From Delphinapterus leucas (taxonomy: Eukaryota > Chordata > Mammalia > Artiodactyla > Monodontidae), in assembly GCF_002288925.2 (NCBI RefSeq), contig NW_022098067.1, positions 463,160-527,159 of the forward strand: a stretch of 64,000 nt of DNA, read 5' to 3'. The first letter of the stretch is position 1. Each line of letters opens with the position of its first letter. Shown one piece after another: positions 51,601 through 59,790 of the stretch. Under the pieces are notes generated by a model, which saw only the letters and a list, made by a program, of their open reading frames with translations, was not told the DNA's origin and did not search any database. Both the position numbers and the translations under genes were made by a program.

Positions 51601-52894
51601 CATTATACAATTAAGATTACTACAAGTTAATGTGACAAAAAATTAATTTGCATGTTTCAAAAAAATATGAGCTAATGGAGTAACTATGTCAAATTCTAGT
51701 ATGAGTTATCAAGAGGTATAAGAAAACAGCAGTATCTTTCACAGTAATAGTCCAAGAAATACCCTTGGGCTCTTTTGCCAAACACAGTAATGAGGAAAAA
51801 AATTCAACCAATTACAAAAAGGATAATGCAGACTAAAGAAGTCACCTACCTCACATTTTAAGCAGACCTCTCTTTAAGGATAGTTCTATCATTATCTCTT
51901 CTTTATAATGCTGGTGGCTACTTTAAATGGTGGCATCTTAAGTTGTTACATTAAGTGCCAACCACTAATGCAGTCAAGACACCCGAAAAGGGAATTTTAA
52001 AAACTCACTTCTCACACCTAAATAGCAGTGATTTTTTGCAGCATACAACGTTGCTGTAATGCCTTAATGACACGCTACTAGGGGATCAAAGAGCTATACA
52101 ACTACAGCTCTGCCTTTTCTTTTTCTCCAAGAGGATACAGAGTACAATAGCTCTCAAATTATTAATATTTATATTGAGAGCTAACAGCATCCTGATGGCT
52201 GAAAAACAAAACGCACGCAGGGCCTTTCCAACTCCGCACATAAGGACTTGGCTCAGGTGGAGGCGCTATATACTTCCAGAAAATGGGGCTCCTACTGGGA
52301 TGGTCCGGGTTAGATCACTCCAAATACTAAATCTGGAGGGCAATTACAGCATAAGGAGCTTTTTTTCTACCATTCCCATGGCAGTTGTCAGATCAAAATT
52401 CCTCGTGCTCTATTCCTTTCTTCACACTCTACAAAGAAATTCTAGAAGTGACCCTTGCACGGATCTGTACTCACTTCTAGGTCTGGAAGGAAGGAGGGGG
52501 AAGGGATTAAGGGAGTAGGGGGTAACGGGAAAGAGGGCAATTTGCGTACGCATTCTTGTTTCTCCACCTTCCCTGGCACGTAGGCTCAACGTGAGGCGAC
52601 TCTCCGAGTCCCTTCGCTGGCGCCAGAGCACACAAACCGAACATGAGGTGGAGCCGAGCGCAGACTCGCGCGGTTCCCCGCCTCCCACCTAGGTTTATCA
52701 GAGGGAGTTCACCTCTCCCCAGCCCGAGCCCCGGAGACCCGGCCCGCCTCCTTCTTCTCTAGCCCTGCAGCAGAGGAGGTAAGACTGAAGGGTAGGGGAA
52801 GGTGGTACCTGGAGATTTTACACTTTTTGAGGCCTCCGTCTTCCGCTACTGCCGCTGCCACCCCAGGAGATTTTCTCTTCTTCTTCACCGGCAT
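27613..52894 (-). CDS. DCUN1D5: DCN1-like protein 5, whole spliced CDS (8 exons)
   Basis: The protein is a co-E3 (scaffold) factor for cullin neddylation: DCN1-like proteins bind a cullin WHB domain and the acetylated N-terminus of NEDD8-loaded E2 (UBE2M/UBE2F) and so promote NEDD8 transfer. The coding exons are 52894-52809, 50790-50699, 45604-45534, 45122-45031, 31611-31503, 31417-31313, 29586-29484 and 27668-27613, giving 237 residues, the length I recall for human DCUN1D5. A basic nuclear-localisation motif KKKRK is at residues 4-8. The PONY (potentiating neddylation) domain covers roughly residues 46-232, and no UBA domain precedes it, as expected for this paralogue. By alignment with DCUN1D1 (D211/A235/D241) the cullin-contacting DAD patch is D195, A219 and D225, all present. 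Ser41 (I-S-G-E-E), reported as an IKK-alpha site in the human protein, is kept. No frameshift or stop was seen, so the gene looks functional. Confidence 0.97.
27669..29483 (-). other. DCUN1D5 intron 7
   Basis: 1,815 bp, GT-AG. AT-rich; about 28,030-28,170 resembles an L2 3' end. No nested gene seen. Confidence 0.8.
29484..29586 (-). CDS. DCUN1D5: DCUN1D5 coding exon 7 (residues 186-219 + 1 nt)
   Basis: Encodes [34 protein letters not shown]. It holds two of the three DAD-patch residues, Asp195 (NKD) and Ala219 (GA), which by homology to DCUN1D1 contact the cullin. The acceptor is TTTCCACAG and the donor GTAAG at 29483. It is 103 nt; the final T joins GG of exon 8 to make Trp220. Confidence 0.96.
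29804..29913 (-). mobile_element. CHR-1-type short tRNA SINE
   Basis: A G-rich/T-rich start, then caggatcttagttcccccac, agggatccaacccctgcagtg and ctgccagggaagtcccc at the 5' end: the reverse of the short CHR-1 SINE. Imperfect flanking repeats (ctttcattctt / ccttcattctt). Confidence 0.85.
30140..30310 (+). repeat. MIR-type SINE in intron 6
   Basis: cttgggttcaaatctcactt, cttgagtgaccttgggaaag and acaagcatttgaaaatattta follow the MIR consensus order. Confidence 0.75.
31313..31417 (-). CDS. DCUN1D5: DCUN1D5 coding exon 6 (residues 151-185)
   Basis: A 105-nt, phase 0-0 exon encoding [35 protein letters not shown], the central PONY segment. The acceptor is TTTATTTTAG, with AG at 31419-31418; the donor is GTATGTATG at 31312. 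Because it is symmetric (35 codons), skipping would keep the frame but remove the core of the domain. Confidence 0.96.
31418..31502 (-). other. DCUN1D5 intron 5, only 85 bp
   Basis: A minimal intron between exons 5 and 6, with donor GTAGGTGG and acceptor TTTATTTTAG. It contains a T-rich tract before the acceptor. The size is close to the lower limit for mammalian introns. Confidence 0.95.
31503..31611 (-). CDS. DCUN1D5: DCUN1D5 coding exon 5 (residues 114-150)
   Basis: Starts with the third base of Gln114, then [36 protein letters not shown]. The acceptor is TTTAAG, with AG at 31613-31612 and exonic G at 31611; the donor is GTAGG at 31502. It is 109 nt and ends in phase 0. The donor dinucleotide sits in GGGTAGG; moving the cut one base would break the frame, so this boundary is forced. 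Only 85 bp separate it from exon 6. Confidence 0.95.
32780..33540 (-). mobile_element. Old L1 ORF2 fragment, antisense
   Basis: The plus strand reads as antisense L1 RT-region sequence: aataagccaaacttggtcat, gctagatatcttgctatg, aagtgagactggcttgtaa, tgggccttttcattgaggg, cttcagccacagttttgtaa. The order runs from the RT core back toward the ORF2 start, consistent with one decayed minus-strand L1. Confidence 0.7.
33700..37905 (+). mobile_element. Long, decayed L1M-type element (5' region, ORF1 trace, ORF2)
   Basis: 33,700-34,700 resembles an old L1 5' UTR with loosely repeated phrases (tgtcagtagagac, gtgtcagtagtggaaacc, tggggaac). 34,730-34,860 is ORF1-like (aagaaccaaatggaac). From about 34,870 ORF2 runs in order: catgcaccagacaatggagc (endonuclease region), aaagcagtgctgacagggaa, tgattctttggaaaagatca, aggtggtttcactggagaat, gatcaagtgggatttattcc, atgacatgactgtctatgg, and the C-terminal ctctgcagaagtcctttg. 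It is riddled with stops and frameshifts, and interrupted near 36,195-36,395. Confidence 0.75.
36195..36395 (+). mobile_element. L1 3' end nested in the older L1
   Basis: tatagctatgtatactgatgg, gtggtgatcattttgcaata, tatgttgtacacctgaaact and a closing ctcaataaataagaaaaag tail. The surrounding ORF2 phrase aaaaccagaaaaagac...acaggccaatatccctc resumes on the other side, so this is an insertion. Confidence 0.7.
38376..38480 (-). mobile_element. CHR-1-type short tRNA SINE with TSD
   Basis: gccatgcggcttgtgggttc, ccaccagggactgaatccg and accaggccactggggaactc: the reverse of a CHR-1 SINE. Flanking repeats acgaagagc (38367-38375) and acaaagagc (38481-38489) differ at one base. Confidence 0.88.
39860..40045 (+). 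repeat. MIR-type SINE in intron 4
   Basis: tccagtcatgtggctttagg, caagttacttaacctttaac and gtagcacagttcttag follow MIR order. Confidence 0.75.
41500..42090 (+). mobile_element. L2 3' region
   Basis: tgatggcttcccaagctaaa, caaagccctgcataatgtag, caaggtccagttcaaatgc, gactttcccgtctactcagc and agtaagcggcacagtacttt parallel the L2 3' order. Diverged. It contains the small tandem duplication at 41,932-41,963. Confidence 0.6.
43600..43745 (+). repeat. MIR-type SINE
   Basis: cctagctctgccactaagaa, ctttcttcacctctctgag-like text and cagactcctcatctcac match MIR. Confidence 0.7.
43817..43908. repeat. (TA)n/(CA)n/(GTAT)n alternating simple repeat
   Basis: About 90 bp of near-continuous purine-pyrimidine alternation (tatatacatatacatatgtg, tacatacacacacatatat, cacacacacatacccacac) in intron 4. 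It may form Z-DNA or cruciforms and should be length-polymorphic. Confidence 0.85.
44497..44605 (-). mobile_element. Very short (109 bp) L1 3' end with perfect TSD
   Basis: The plus strand is the antisense L1 3' end (gcattgaagtagagttgatt, tgtacagcaaagtgactcag) after a T-rich tract. Identical 15-bp repeats tcaaatttctttttt are at 44482-44496 and 44606-44620. Confidence 0.85.
45031..45122 (-). CDS. DCUN1D5: DCUN1D5 coding exon 4 (residues 84-113 + 2 nt)
   Basis: Encodes [18 protein letters not shown], then [12 protein letters not shown] and the first two bases of Gln114, part of the PONY helical core. The acceptor is TTCTTTCCAG (AG at 45124-45123) and the donor GTAAG at 45030. At 92 nt it has the same length as exon 2. 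The reading frame is clean, and the residues match DCUN1D5 as I recall it without a substitution. Confidence 0.95.
45123..45533 (-). other. DCUN1D5 intron 3 (411 bp)
   Basis: GT-AG intron between exons 3 and 4; no repeat identified. Confidence 0.9.
45534..45604 (-). CDS. DCUN1D5: DCUN1D5 coding exon 3 (residues 60-83)
   Basis: A 71-nt exon encoding Gly60 to Asn83 ([19 protein letters not shown] then EPEN), the first EF-hand-like helical part of the PONY domain. The acceptor reads CTTTGAAG, a weak pyrimidine tract, with AG at 45606-45605. The donor is GTATGT at 45533. The exon ends on a codon boundary (phase 0). It lies only 411 bp from exon 4, so the two are close between a 5.1-kb and a 13.4-kb intron. 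Confidence 0.95.
46420..46860 (+). mobile_element. Old L1 3' UTR, 5'-truncated
   Basis: caacatgaatggaccttgag, tggtggttgccagaggcagg, gtcctggggatgtaacatag, actatagttaataatacgg and tatgttgtacacctgaag are the standard old-L1 3' end in order. The 146-codon minus-strand frame over it is incidental. Confidence 0.85.
48420..48530 (+). repeat. MIR-type SINE
   Basis: tagctgacacttattgggtt, gataagtgctttcttaacat, cattttaaaaagggacatcc. Confidence 0.6.
48540..48880 (+). mobile_element. L2 3' end
   Basis: ctggaaggcaagtcccccaa, gggcagggatcttgtctaat, cccagcacttagcacagtgc and agtgctcaataaatatgcat are the classic L2 3' terminus. Confidence 0.85.
48960..49150 (+). repeat. MIR-type SINE
   Basis: cctgagtttgaatccaggtt, tgatcttgggcaaatcactt and ctaagcctcagttttctcg: a well-kept MIR. 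Confidence 0.85.
50699..50790 (-). CDS. DCUN1D5: DCUN1D5 coding exon 2 (residues 29-59)
   Basis: Encodes the linker into the PONY domain: Ser29, [10 protein letters not shown], the Ser41 phosphosite context ISGEEHF, then [12 protein letters not shown]. The acceptor is TTTTCTAAG (AG at 50792-50791) and the donor GTAATG at 50698. The single leftover G joins exon 3 to give Gly60. The exon is 92 nt. The acceptor has a short pyrimidine tract; an AG nearer the exon (TATTGCAG) lies inside the reading frame and would break the protein, so the outer AG was chosen. Confidence 0.95.
50791..52808 (-). other. DCUN1D5 intron 1 (2.0 kb)
   Basis: GT-AG. Its 5' portion lies in the CpG island. The rest is AT-rich with an A run at about 51,332-51,349. 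No repeat identified; a 114-codon plus-strand frame at 52,174-52,518 has no support as a gene. Confidence 0.85.
52809..52894 (-). CDS. DCUN1D5: DCUN1D5 coding exon 1 (residues 1-28 + 2 nt)
   Basis: Begins [16 protein letters not shown] and carries the basic KKKRK nuclear-localisation motif and a low-complexity Ala/Val stretch. The ATG at 52894-52892 has A at -3. It is the first ATG in the leader, since no ATG in any frame occurs between about 53,230 and this site. The exon ends CTCCAG with donor GTACC at 52808; the donor is not a strong consensus after +3. Phase 2: the last two bases AG join C of exon 2 to give Ser29. The 86-nt coding part lies inside the CpG island. Confidence 0.96.
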
Positions 52895-53224
52895 CTTCCG
52901 CCCTCCCCGGCAGGGCGGGCAGGGGAGCCGGGGAAGGGGCTTGCTGTCAGCTGAAGACTCCTCAGTGCTGGCACCCGGTTCCCAGAGACAGCAGCAAGCG
53001 AAGGAGCAGAGTCGCCAGCCCGCCCCAGAGCGGCCCAACCCGGCCGCTGCCCGCTCCCAGGTCCCCTCCTCGTCCTTCTCTGCTCGAGGCAGCGGGTACT
53101 CCTCGCCGGCAGGCACTGCGGCTCGATCACACTGGGAAGAGAACGCGGACAGCGTAGCACCTCCACCAGTAACACACTCGGAGTGCAAGAGGCTCACCCC
53201 GACCCGGACGCGAATCGCCCAGGG

Positions 53225-53236
53225 CCGGAAGTGACG
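53225..53236 (-). promoter_or_regulatory. ETS / CRE-half composite site
   Basis: The plus strand reads CCGGAAGTGACG: an ETS core (CCGGAAGT) overlapping a CREB/ATF half site (TGACG). This composite is typical of CpG-island core promoters and usually lies within tens of bases of the start site. It is about 330 bp upstream of the DCUN1D5 ATG. Confidence 0.6.
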
Positions 53237-53335
53237 CAAGCGCAGAGACGGACGCTGGGAGGGGCGTGGCTTTGGAGGGTCCCCGCTACCTTCCGCCCTT
53301 CTGGGTTACACTGTGTGGACTCCGCGGTCGGGGAA

Positions 53336-53350
53336 ATTGGAATGTATTGG
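53336..53350 (-). promoter_or_regulatory. Two CCAAT boxes (NF-Y type), minus orientation
   Basis: ATTGG occurs on the plus strand at 53336-53340 and again at 53346-53350, i.e. CCAAT twice reading toward DCUN1D5. They are 10 bp apart and about 100 bp upstream of the ETS/CRE site, a normal distance for NF-Y sites. Confidence 0.5.
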
Positions 53351-54100
53351 TCGTTTGACTGCCTTAGGTTGTCCAGTATATCCAGACCTTTCTCACGAAG
53401 CTTCCACCCTGACCTAATACTGAAAGTCACCCCCCAAAAAGGTCTTATGAAACCACTAATACTCTGCAGTTGGCGTTAAAAATAACCTGGTAAAGTAAGC
53501 CAGGTTTCACTTCTGATCTCTTCCGTGCGGTAACCTAACGTTGTTTCCCACCCCTTAAATGCATGTTTCTTTATGGGCCATCGATCAGCCTCCCACTTAC
53601 CCATCCCCACTTCTCCGTCGTCCCTGACCTCTGCTTATTACTTTTTCTCTTATTAAAACTTAGCTCCACCATTTCTGTTTCACAGAGCTCAACTTTCAGA
53701 GACAGTAGGTGATCGCTGACCTAGTAAAGAGGAATTTGAAGGACAAGTCTAAGGGATTATGCAGTTCCCTGTTACTTAGCATCAAAAGAATGTTGTTCTA
53801 GAATTCTGTAATCCTCCAACCCAATTAAAAGTGCATGAGGCAAAAAAAAAAATTTTTTTTAATAAGATCAATTCTCTAAAAAGAAATAGCATCTGTAAGT
53901 AGAGGACAGAAAACTGTTAAAACTCAGTGCAATCAGCAAAATCTAGACTGTCAGAAGATCTACAAGAAAAATGACCGAGATTCCACAACAAATTATTAGA
54001 AAGAGGGAGAGAGAAGGAAATTTTTAGAAGATACTTTAAAAATAGATCAATCACTTTTTGTATGTGGTTCTTCTTTGAATCTTTATTCAAATGGCATAAA
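53351..54100. other. Upstream flank of DCUN1D5, no feature
   Basis: The CpG island fades into ordinary sequence; an A/T run is near 53,840-53,860. No divergent first exon was recognised. Confidence 0.4.
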
Positions 54101-54179
54101 CAATGTTTTGGCATTTATGGGACAATTGGAAAATTGAACATAAGCTGATATTTGATAAAATTCTAAAACAGTCAAAATT

Positions 54180-54420
54180 ATGTGTATGACAGCTATCAGT
54201 GATGCTTGGGGTTTGGGTTGGGGTGGTGATGGAGGGGGAAGACTTGACTGCAAGAGGCACAAGGGAACTTTTTAGATAATAGTAATATTCTATATCTTGA
54301 TTAAGGTGGTGGCGTATATACTTGTCAAAACTCATTGAACTGTACAACTAAAAATGTACGCCTTTTATTGTATGAATGTCATTCCTCAGTAAGGTTGATT
54401 TAAAAGGTGCCTAAAAAATC
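54180..54420 (+). mobile_element. Old L1 3' end
   Basis: gacttgactgcaagaggcac, aagggaactttttagataat, tctatatcttgattaaggtg and caaaactcattgaactgtac match an old L1M 3' UTR; it ends with cctcagtaaggttgattta. Confidence 0.75.
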
Positions 54421-55392
54421 CCACAAAACAAAACAAAGGACAATAACAAAACCCTATTAGACATAACCAAGCTTATTTCTTCAAGAAGTGAGCTACAAAA
54501 GCTAAACATCCCTTTTCCCAAATGGGACAAAGGAAATGGGATAAAGATCTAAAGGAGAGGCACGAACACCTCAGAGGACAATGTTCAAGGGATATCCTTA
54601 CAGGGAGCAGAATGAAGGCCTATTTGAAGGATAAGAAACCCTCATAATGCCTGTCTAGCAGGATACCAGCATTGTTACAGACCCGGGACTATTGCACATC
54701 TTCTTTTCTAAATAGGAATATTTATTGTGGTTATCGTGTCCCTTCTCCACTGTTGTTTATTGCATGAGAGTGGGGAGCAGATAATTGTCTCTGAGTTCAC
54801 AGGTGACTGGACCATAAAGAGCCACTTCCAGATGTAAGGAAGAAGACCCCATCACACCTGGAGATTCTAGAGATTCAGCTGAATGCACTGACTGAATAGG
54901 AGCCTGCCTGCATCTATAGAATTCTCTGAAAAAAAATACAATTGTGAGTCTATGTATGATATTCACTCATTCAGTCTGTTACTCAAACAATATTTAGTGA
55001 TCACTTAAACTAGGAACTGCTGGAATTAGGGATATAAAAGGCAGGTATGACTCTTGCATTCATGATGCTTACAGTTTGGAGGAGGAAATATATGTAGCCT
55101 ATTTACATTTAAAAGAACATTATGAACAAAGAATAGGGTCAATAATCTATGCTTGTTAGTGATATTAAAGGGAAGGTGATTTCCCTGGAAGTCACTTAGA
55201 TCATTTTCTTCATTGCTTTCCCTGATCAGTACATAATGCACCACTATACCTCCATTCTCAAAATAAAGCATTCCATTACTCCAATTGCTCTAATAGAAGG
55301 GGCATCACTGTGAGCAGTATAGAATTGCCTAGTTATGTGGTTTTAATCTTTTCTGCTGTTCACCAACACACAGATATACATTATTTTTCATC
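54421..55392. other. Gene-free interval
   Basis: 54,965-55,140 is like the old caggcact family (cttacagtttggaggagg). Otherwise nothing recognised. Confidence 0.4.
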
Positions 55393-55405
55393 AAGAAAGC
55401 ACCTA

Positions 55406-55613
55406 GGGCTTCCCTGGTGGCGTAGTGGTTGAAAGTCCGCCTGCCGATGCAGGGGACATGGGTTCGTGCCCCGGTCCAGGAAGATCACACATGCTGTGGA
55501 GCAGCTAGGCCCGTGAGCCATGGCCGCTGAGCCTGCGCGTCCGGAGCCTGTGCTCTGCAAGGGAGAAGCCACAACAGTGAGAGGCCCGCATACCGCAAAA
55601 AAAAAAAAAAAGA
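55406..55613 (+). mobile_element. CHR-2-type SINE with perfect TSD
   Basis: Starts gggcttccctggtggcgtag and keeps a good pol III B box (gggttcgtgcccc), then ctgagcctgcgcgtccggag, cacaacagtgagaggcccgc and an A tail. Identical target repeats aagaaagcaccta are at 55393-55405 and 55614-55626. Confidence 0.95.
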
Positions 55614-55739
55614 AAGAAAGCACCTAGAATGGAGAAACAAACTATGACAGAGTACTGTGGTTCTTTGTTGTGTGCTATAATTTTTTTTTAATAAAAGTAA
55701 ATTAGAAGGAAAGGGAGGGATGAAATATTTACCTTAAAT

Positions 55740-55840
55740 AGAAACACATGTGTTCTGGTTTCAAATCCAAAGACACTCAGTGACTTTAGGTAAGACACAA
55801 AGCTTCCTTTCTCTTTCATCTTATTTTACTGTTACACGAA
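55740..55840 (+). repeat. MIR-type SINE fragment
   Basis: ctggtttcaaatccaaagac, tgactttaggtaagacacaa, cttcctttctctttcatc. Confidence 0.5.
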
Positions 55841-56330
55841 GGCTATAGAAAAAATAACTAAATAATATCCATCCATAGAGACAGAGGACATATATGTATG
55901 CCAAATGGGGCAGTGGGCAAAAGGACTGAAACTGAGCCATAGCTTTGATCTATTTGACATTTTGGTTGTATATTCATCCCTTAGCTTGGGGGGGGGGTTA
56001 TAGCATGAAGCTATGAAAAAGATCATTTAAAATTGTTGTATCTATATCAAAGCAGCCAAAAATAGTGCTCTGAAATATATTAATTCATATATCCTGTACG
56101 TAGTCTATTTTTTTCTTAACACTTCTTTAAAATAGGGCATTTCAACTTGCCAGAAAAACAAACAATACAAAAATTAAGTGATCTGTGGGATGCCACTTAT
56201 TATTGGGGTCCTGGATCTATACAAATACTCTCCTTTCCATACATTAACATTGATATTTTTCAAAATAACCTTATAGGTCAAAATTTTGTAAAATACTTCC
56301 ATATATATAAACCCAGAGATAGAAGACTAT

Positions 56331-56457
56331 GGAAATATCCTGGCAGTCCAGTGGTGAGGACTCTGTGCTTTCACTGCCACGGGCCTGGCTTCCATCCCTG
56401 CCTGGGGGAACTAAGATCCCTCAAGCCATGTGGGGTGGCCAAAAAAAAAAAAAAAAA
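56331..56457 (+). mobile_element. CHR-1-type short tRNA SINE with TSD
   Basis: tggcagtccagtggtgagga, ctgtgctttcactgccacgg and ctaagatccctcaagccatg, then an A tail. Target repeats aagactat are at 56323-56330 and 56458-56465. Confidence 0.88.
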
Positions 56458-56504
56458 AAGACTATAAGAGACAAATATGGAGAGACAAATAACAGTAGAG
56501 AGAC

Positions 56505-59500
56505 AAATAACAATGAAAACACAACAATCCAAAACCTACATGACACAGCAAAAGCAGTTCTAAGAGGGAACTTTACAGCAGTACCATCTTACCTCAAGAA
56601 ACAAGAAAAATCTCAAACAACCTATCCTTACACCTAAAGCAACTAGAGAAAGAAGAGCAAACAAAACCACAAGTTAGTAGAAGGAAAGAAATCATAAAAA
56701 TCAGAGCAGAAATAAATGAAATAGAAACAAAGAAAACAATAGTAAATATCAATGAAAGTAAAAGCTGGTTCTTTGAGAAGGTAAACAAAACTGATAAACC
56801 TTTAGCCAGACACATCAAGAAAAAAAGAGAGAGGTCTCAAATTAATAAAGTTAGAAATGAAAAAGGAGAAGTTACAATGAACACCACAGAAATACAAAGG
56901 ATCATAAGAGACTACTACAAACAACTATATGACAATAAAATGGACAACCTAGAAGAAATGGACAAATTCTTAGAAAGGTGCAATCTTCCAAGACTGAACC
57001 AGGAAGAAATAGAAGATATGAACAGACCAATCCCAAGTAATGAAATTGAAACTGTGATTTAAAAACTCCCAACAAACAGAAGTCCAGGACCAGATGGCTT
57101 CACAGGTGAATTCTATCAAACATTTAGAAAAGAGCTAATACCTACCCTTCCGAAACTCTTCCAAAAAACTTTAGAAGAAATAACACTCCCAAACTCATTC
57201 TACAAGGACACCATCACCCTGATACCAAAACCAGACAAAGATATCACAGAAAAAGAAAATTACAGGCCAATATCACTGATGAGCATAGACTCAAAAATCC
57301 TCAACAAAATACTAGGAAACTGAATCCAACAACACATTAAAAGAGTCATACACCATGAGCAAGTGGAATTTATCCCAGGGGTGCAAGGATTCTTCAATAT
57401 ACACAAATTAATCAGTGTGATACACCATATTAACAAATTAAGGAATAAAAACCATATAATCATCTCAATAGAAGCAGAAAAAGCTTCTGATAAAATTCAA
57501 CACCCATTTATGACAAAAAATCTCCAGAAAGCGTGCATAAAGGTAACATATGATGGCCATATATGAGAAAACTAGAGCAAACATCATTCTCAGTGGTGAA
57601 AACTGAAAGCATTTTCTCTAAGATCATGAATAAGATAAGGATGTCCACCCCCACAACTAGTATTCAACATAGTTTTGGAAGTCCTAGCTATGGCAGTCAG
57701 AGAAGAAAAAGAAATAAAATTAATCCAAACTGGAAAAGAAGAAGTAAAATTGTCACTGTTTGCAGATGACATGAATCTATACATAGAAAATCCTAAAGAT
57801 GCTACCAGAAAACTATAAACAATGAATTTGGTAAAGCTGCAGCATATAAAATTAATACACAGAAATCTCTTGCATGCCTATACACTAACAACAAAAGGTC
57901 CGAAAGAGAAATTAAGGAAACAATCCCATTTATCATTGAATCAAAAAGAATAAAATCCTTAGGAATAAATCTACCTAAGAAGGCAAAAGACCTGTACTCA
58001 GAAAACTATAAGATATTGGTGAAAGAAATCAAAGATGACACAAACAGATGGAGAGATATGTTCTTGGAAGAATCGATACTGTGAAAATGACCATACTACC
58101 CAAAGCAATGTACAGATTCAATGCAATCCCTATCAAATTACCAATGGCATTTTTCACAGAATTAGAACAAAAATATTTACAATTTGGATGGAAACACAAA
58201 AGACCCCAAGCCACCAAAGCAATCTTGAGAAAGAGAAATGGAGCTGGAGGAATCACAGGCTCCCCAACTTGAAACTATACCAAAAACTACAGAAATCAAG
58301 GCAGTATGGTACTGGCACAAAAACAGAAATATAGATCAATGGTACAGGATAGAAAGCCCAGAGATAAACCCATGCACATATGGTCACCTAATCTATGACA
58401 AAGGAGTCAAGAGTATACAATGGAGAAAAGATAGTCTCTTCAGTAAGTGGTGCTTGGAAAACTGGAAAGCTACATGCAAATGAATGAAATTAGAACACTC
58501 CCTAACCGCACACAAAAATAAACTCAAAATGGATTAAAGATCTAAATGTAAGGCTGGATACTATAAAACTCTTAGAGAAAAACATAGGCAGAACACCCTG
58601 ACATAAATTGCAGCAAGATCTTTTTTGATCCACCTCCTAGAGTAATGAAAATAAAAAGAAAAATAAACAGATGGGACCTAATTAAATTTAAAAGCTTTTG
58701 CACAGCAAAGAAAACCATAAACAAGATGAAAAGACAGCCCTCAGAATGGGAGAAAATATTTGCAAATGTAGCAACCAACAAGGTATACAAACAGTTCATG
58801 CAGCTCAGTATCAAAAAAAACAAACAACCCAATCAAAAAATGGGCAGAAGATCTAAATAGACATTTCTCCAAAGAAGACATACAGATGGCTAAAAAACAC
58901 ATGAAAAGATGCTCAAATCACTAATTATTAGAGAAATGCAAATCAAAACTACAACGAGGTATCACCTCACCCCAGTCAGAATGGCCATCATCAAAACATC
59001 TACCAACAATAAATACTGGGGAGGGTGTGGAGAAAAGGGAGCCCTCCTACACTGTTGGCGGGAATTTAAACTGGTGCAGCCGCTACGGAGAACAGTATGG
59101 AGGTTCCTTAAATAACTAAAAATAGAGCTACCATATGATCCAGCAATCCCACTCCTGGGTATACGTCTGGAGAAAACCATAATTCGAAAAGATACATGCA
59201 CCCCAATGTTCATTGCAGCACTATTTACAATAGCCAGGACATGGAAGCAACCTAAATGTCCATCAACAGAGGAATGGATAAAGAAGATGTGGTACATATA
59301 TACCATGGACTATTACTCAGCCATTAAAAAGAATGAAATAATGCTCTTTGCAGCAACATCGATGGACCCAGAGATTGTCAAACTGAGTGAAGTAGTCAGG
59401 CAGAGAAAGACAAATATCATACGATATCAGTTTTATGAGGAATATAAAAAGAGGGTACAAATGAACTTATCTACAAAACAGAAATAGAGTTACAGATATA

Positions 59501-59790
59501 GAAAACACACTATGGTTACTAGGGGGTAAGGGGAGGGAGTGATTAATTGGGAGATTGGATTGACATATACACACTACTATATATAAAATAGATAACTAAT
59601 AAGGACCTACTGTATAGCACAGGGAACTCTACTCAGTACTTTGTAATGAGCCTATATGGGAAAAGGATCCAAAAAAGAGTGGATATGTATTTATATATGT
59701 ATAACTCACTTTGCCATACACCTGAAACTAAGAGAACATTGTAAAGCAACTATATACCAGTAAGAAAAAAAAATGAAAAAGAAAACAGTA
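56505..59790 (+). mobile_element. 5'-truncated L1 (3.3 kb), ORF2 and 3' UTR
   Basis: Begins inside ORF2 ([20 protein letters not shown]) and runs through [18 protein letters not shown], a [16 protein letters not shown] segment after a stop near 57,059, the RT motif F-A-D-D intact at 57759-57770, the cysteine-knuckle region ([15 protein letters not shown]; second-last Cys lost) at about 59,020-59,070, and [20 protein letters not shown]. It ends with cctgaaactaagagaacatt and an A-rich tail near 59,765-59,785. Many stops and frameshifts: inactive. Confidence 0.9.

Larger units (their letters stand above)
52540..53335 (-). promoter_or_regulatory. DCUN1D5: CpG-island promoter and first exon of DCUN1D5
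   Basis: This is the only clearly CpG-dense, GC-rich interval outside mobile elements in the window; its flanks return at once to AT-rich sequence. It contains exon 1, the leader, an ETS/CRE site (53225-53236), a GC box ggggcgtggc (53261-53270) and, just outside, two inverted CCAAT boxes. No TATA box is evident, which fits a dispersed-start housekeeping promoter. Transcription probably starts between about 52,950 and 53,230; the exact start cannot be read from sequence. Confidence 0.85.

Noticed and set aside
52709..52894. Continuation of the exon 1 frame past residue 28 as coding
   Set aside because: The frame reads through the donor at 52808 into intron 1; exon 2 supplies the known continuation of the protein.
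52827..53234. 135-codon plus-strand frame opposite DCUN1D5 exon 1
   Set aside because: Shadow of the CpG island and of exon 1; no ATG context or family similarity.
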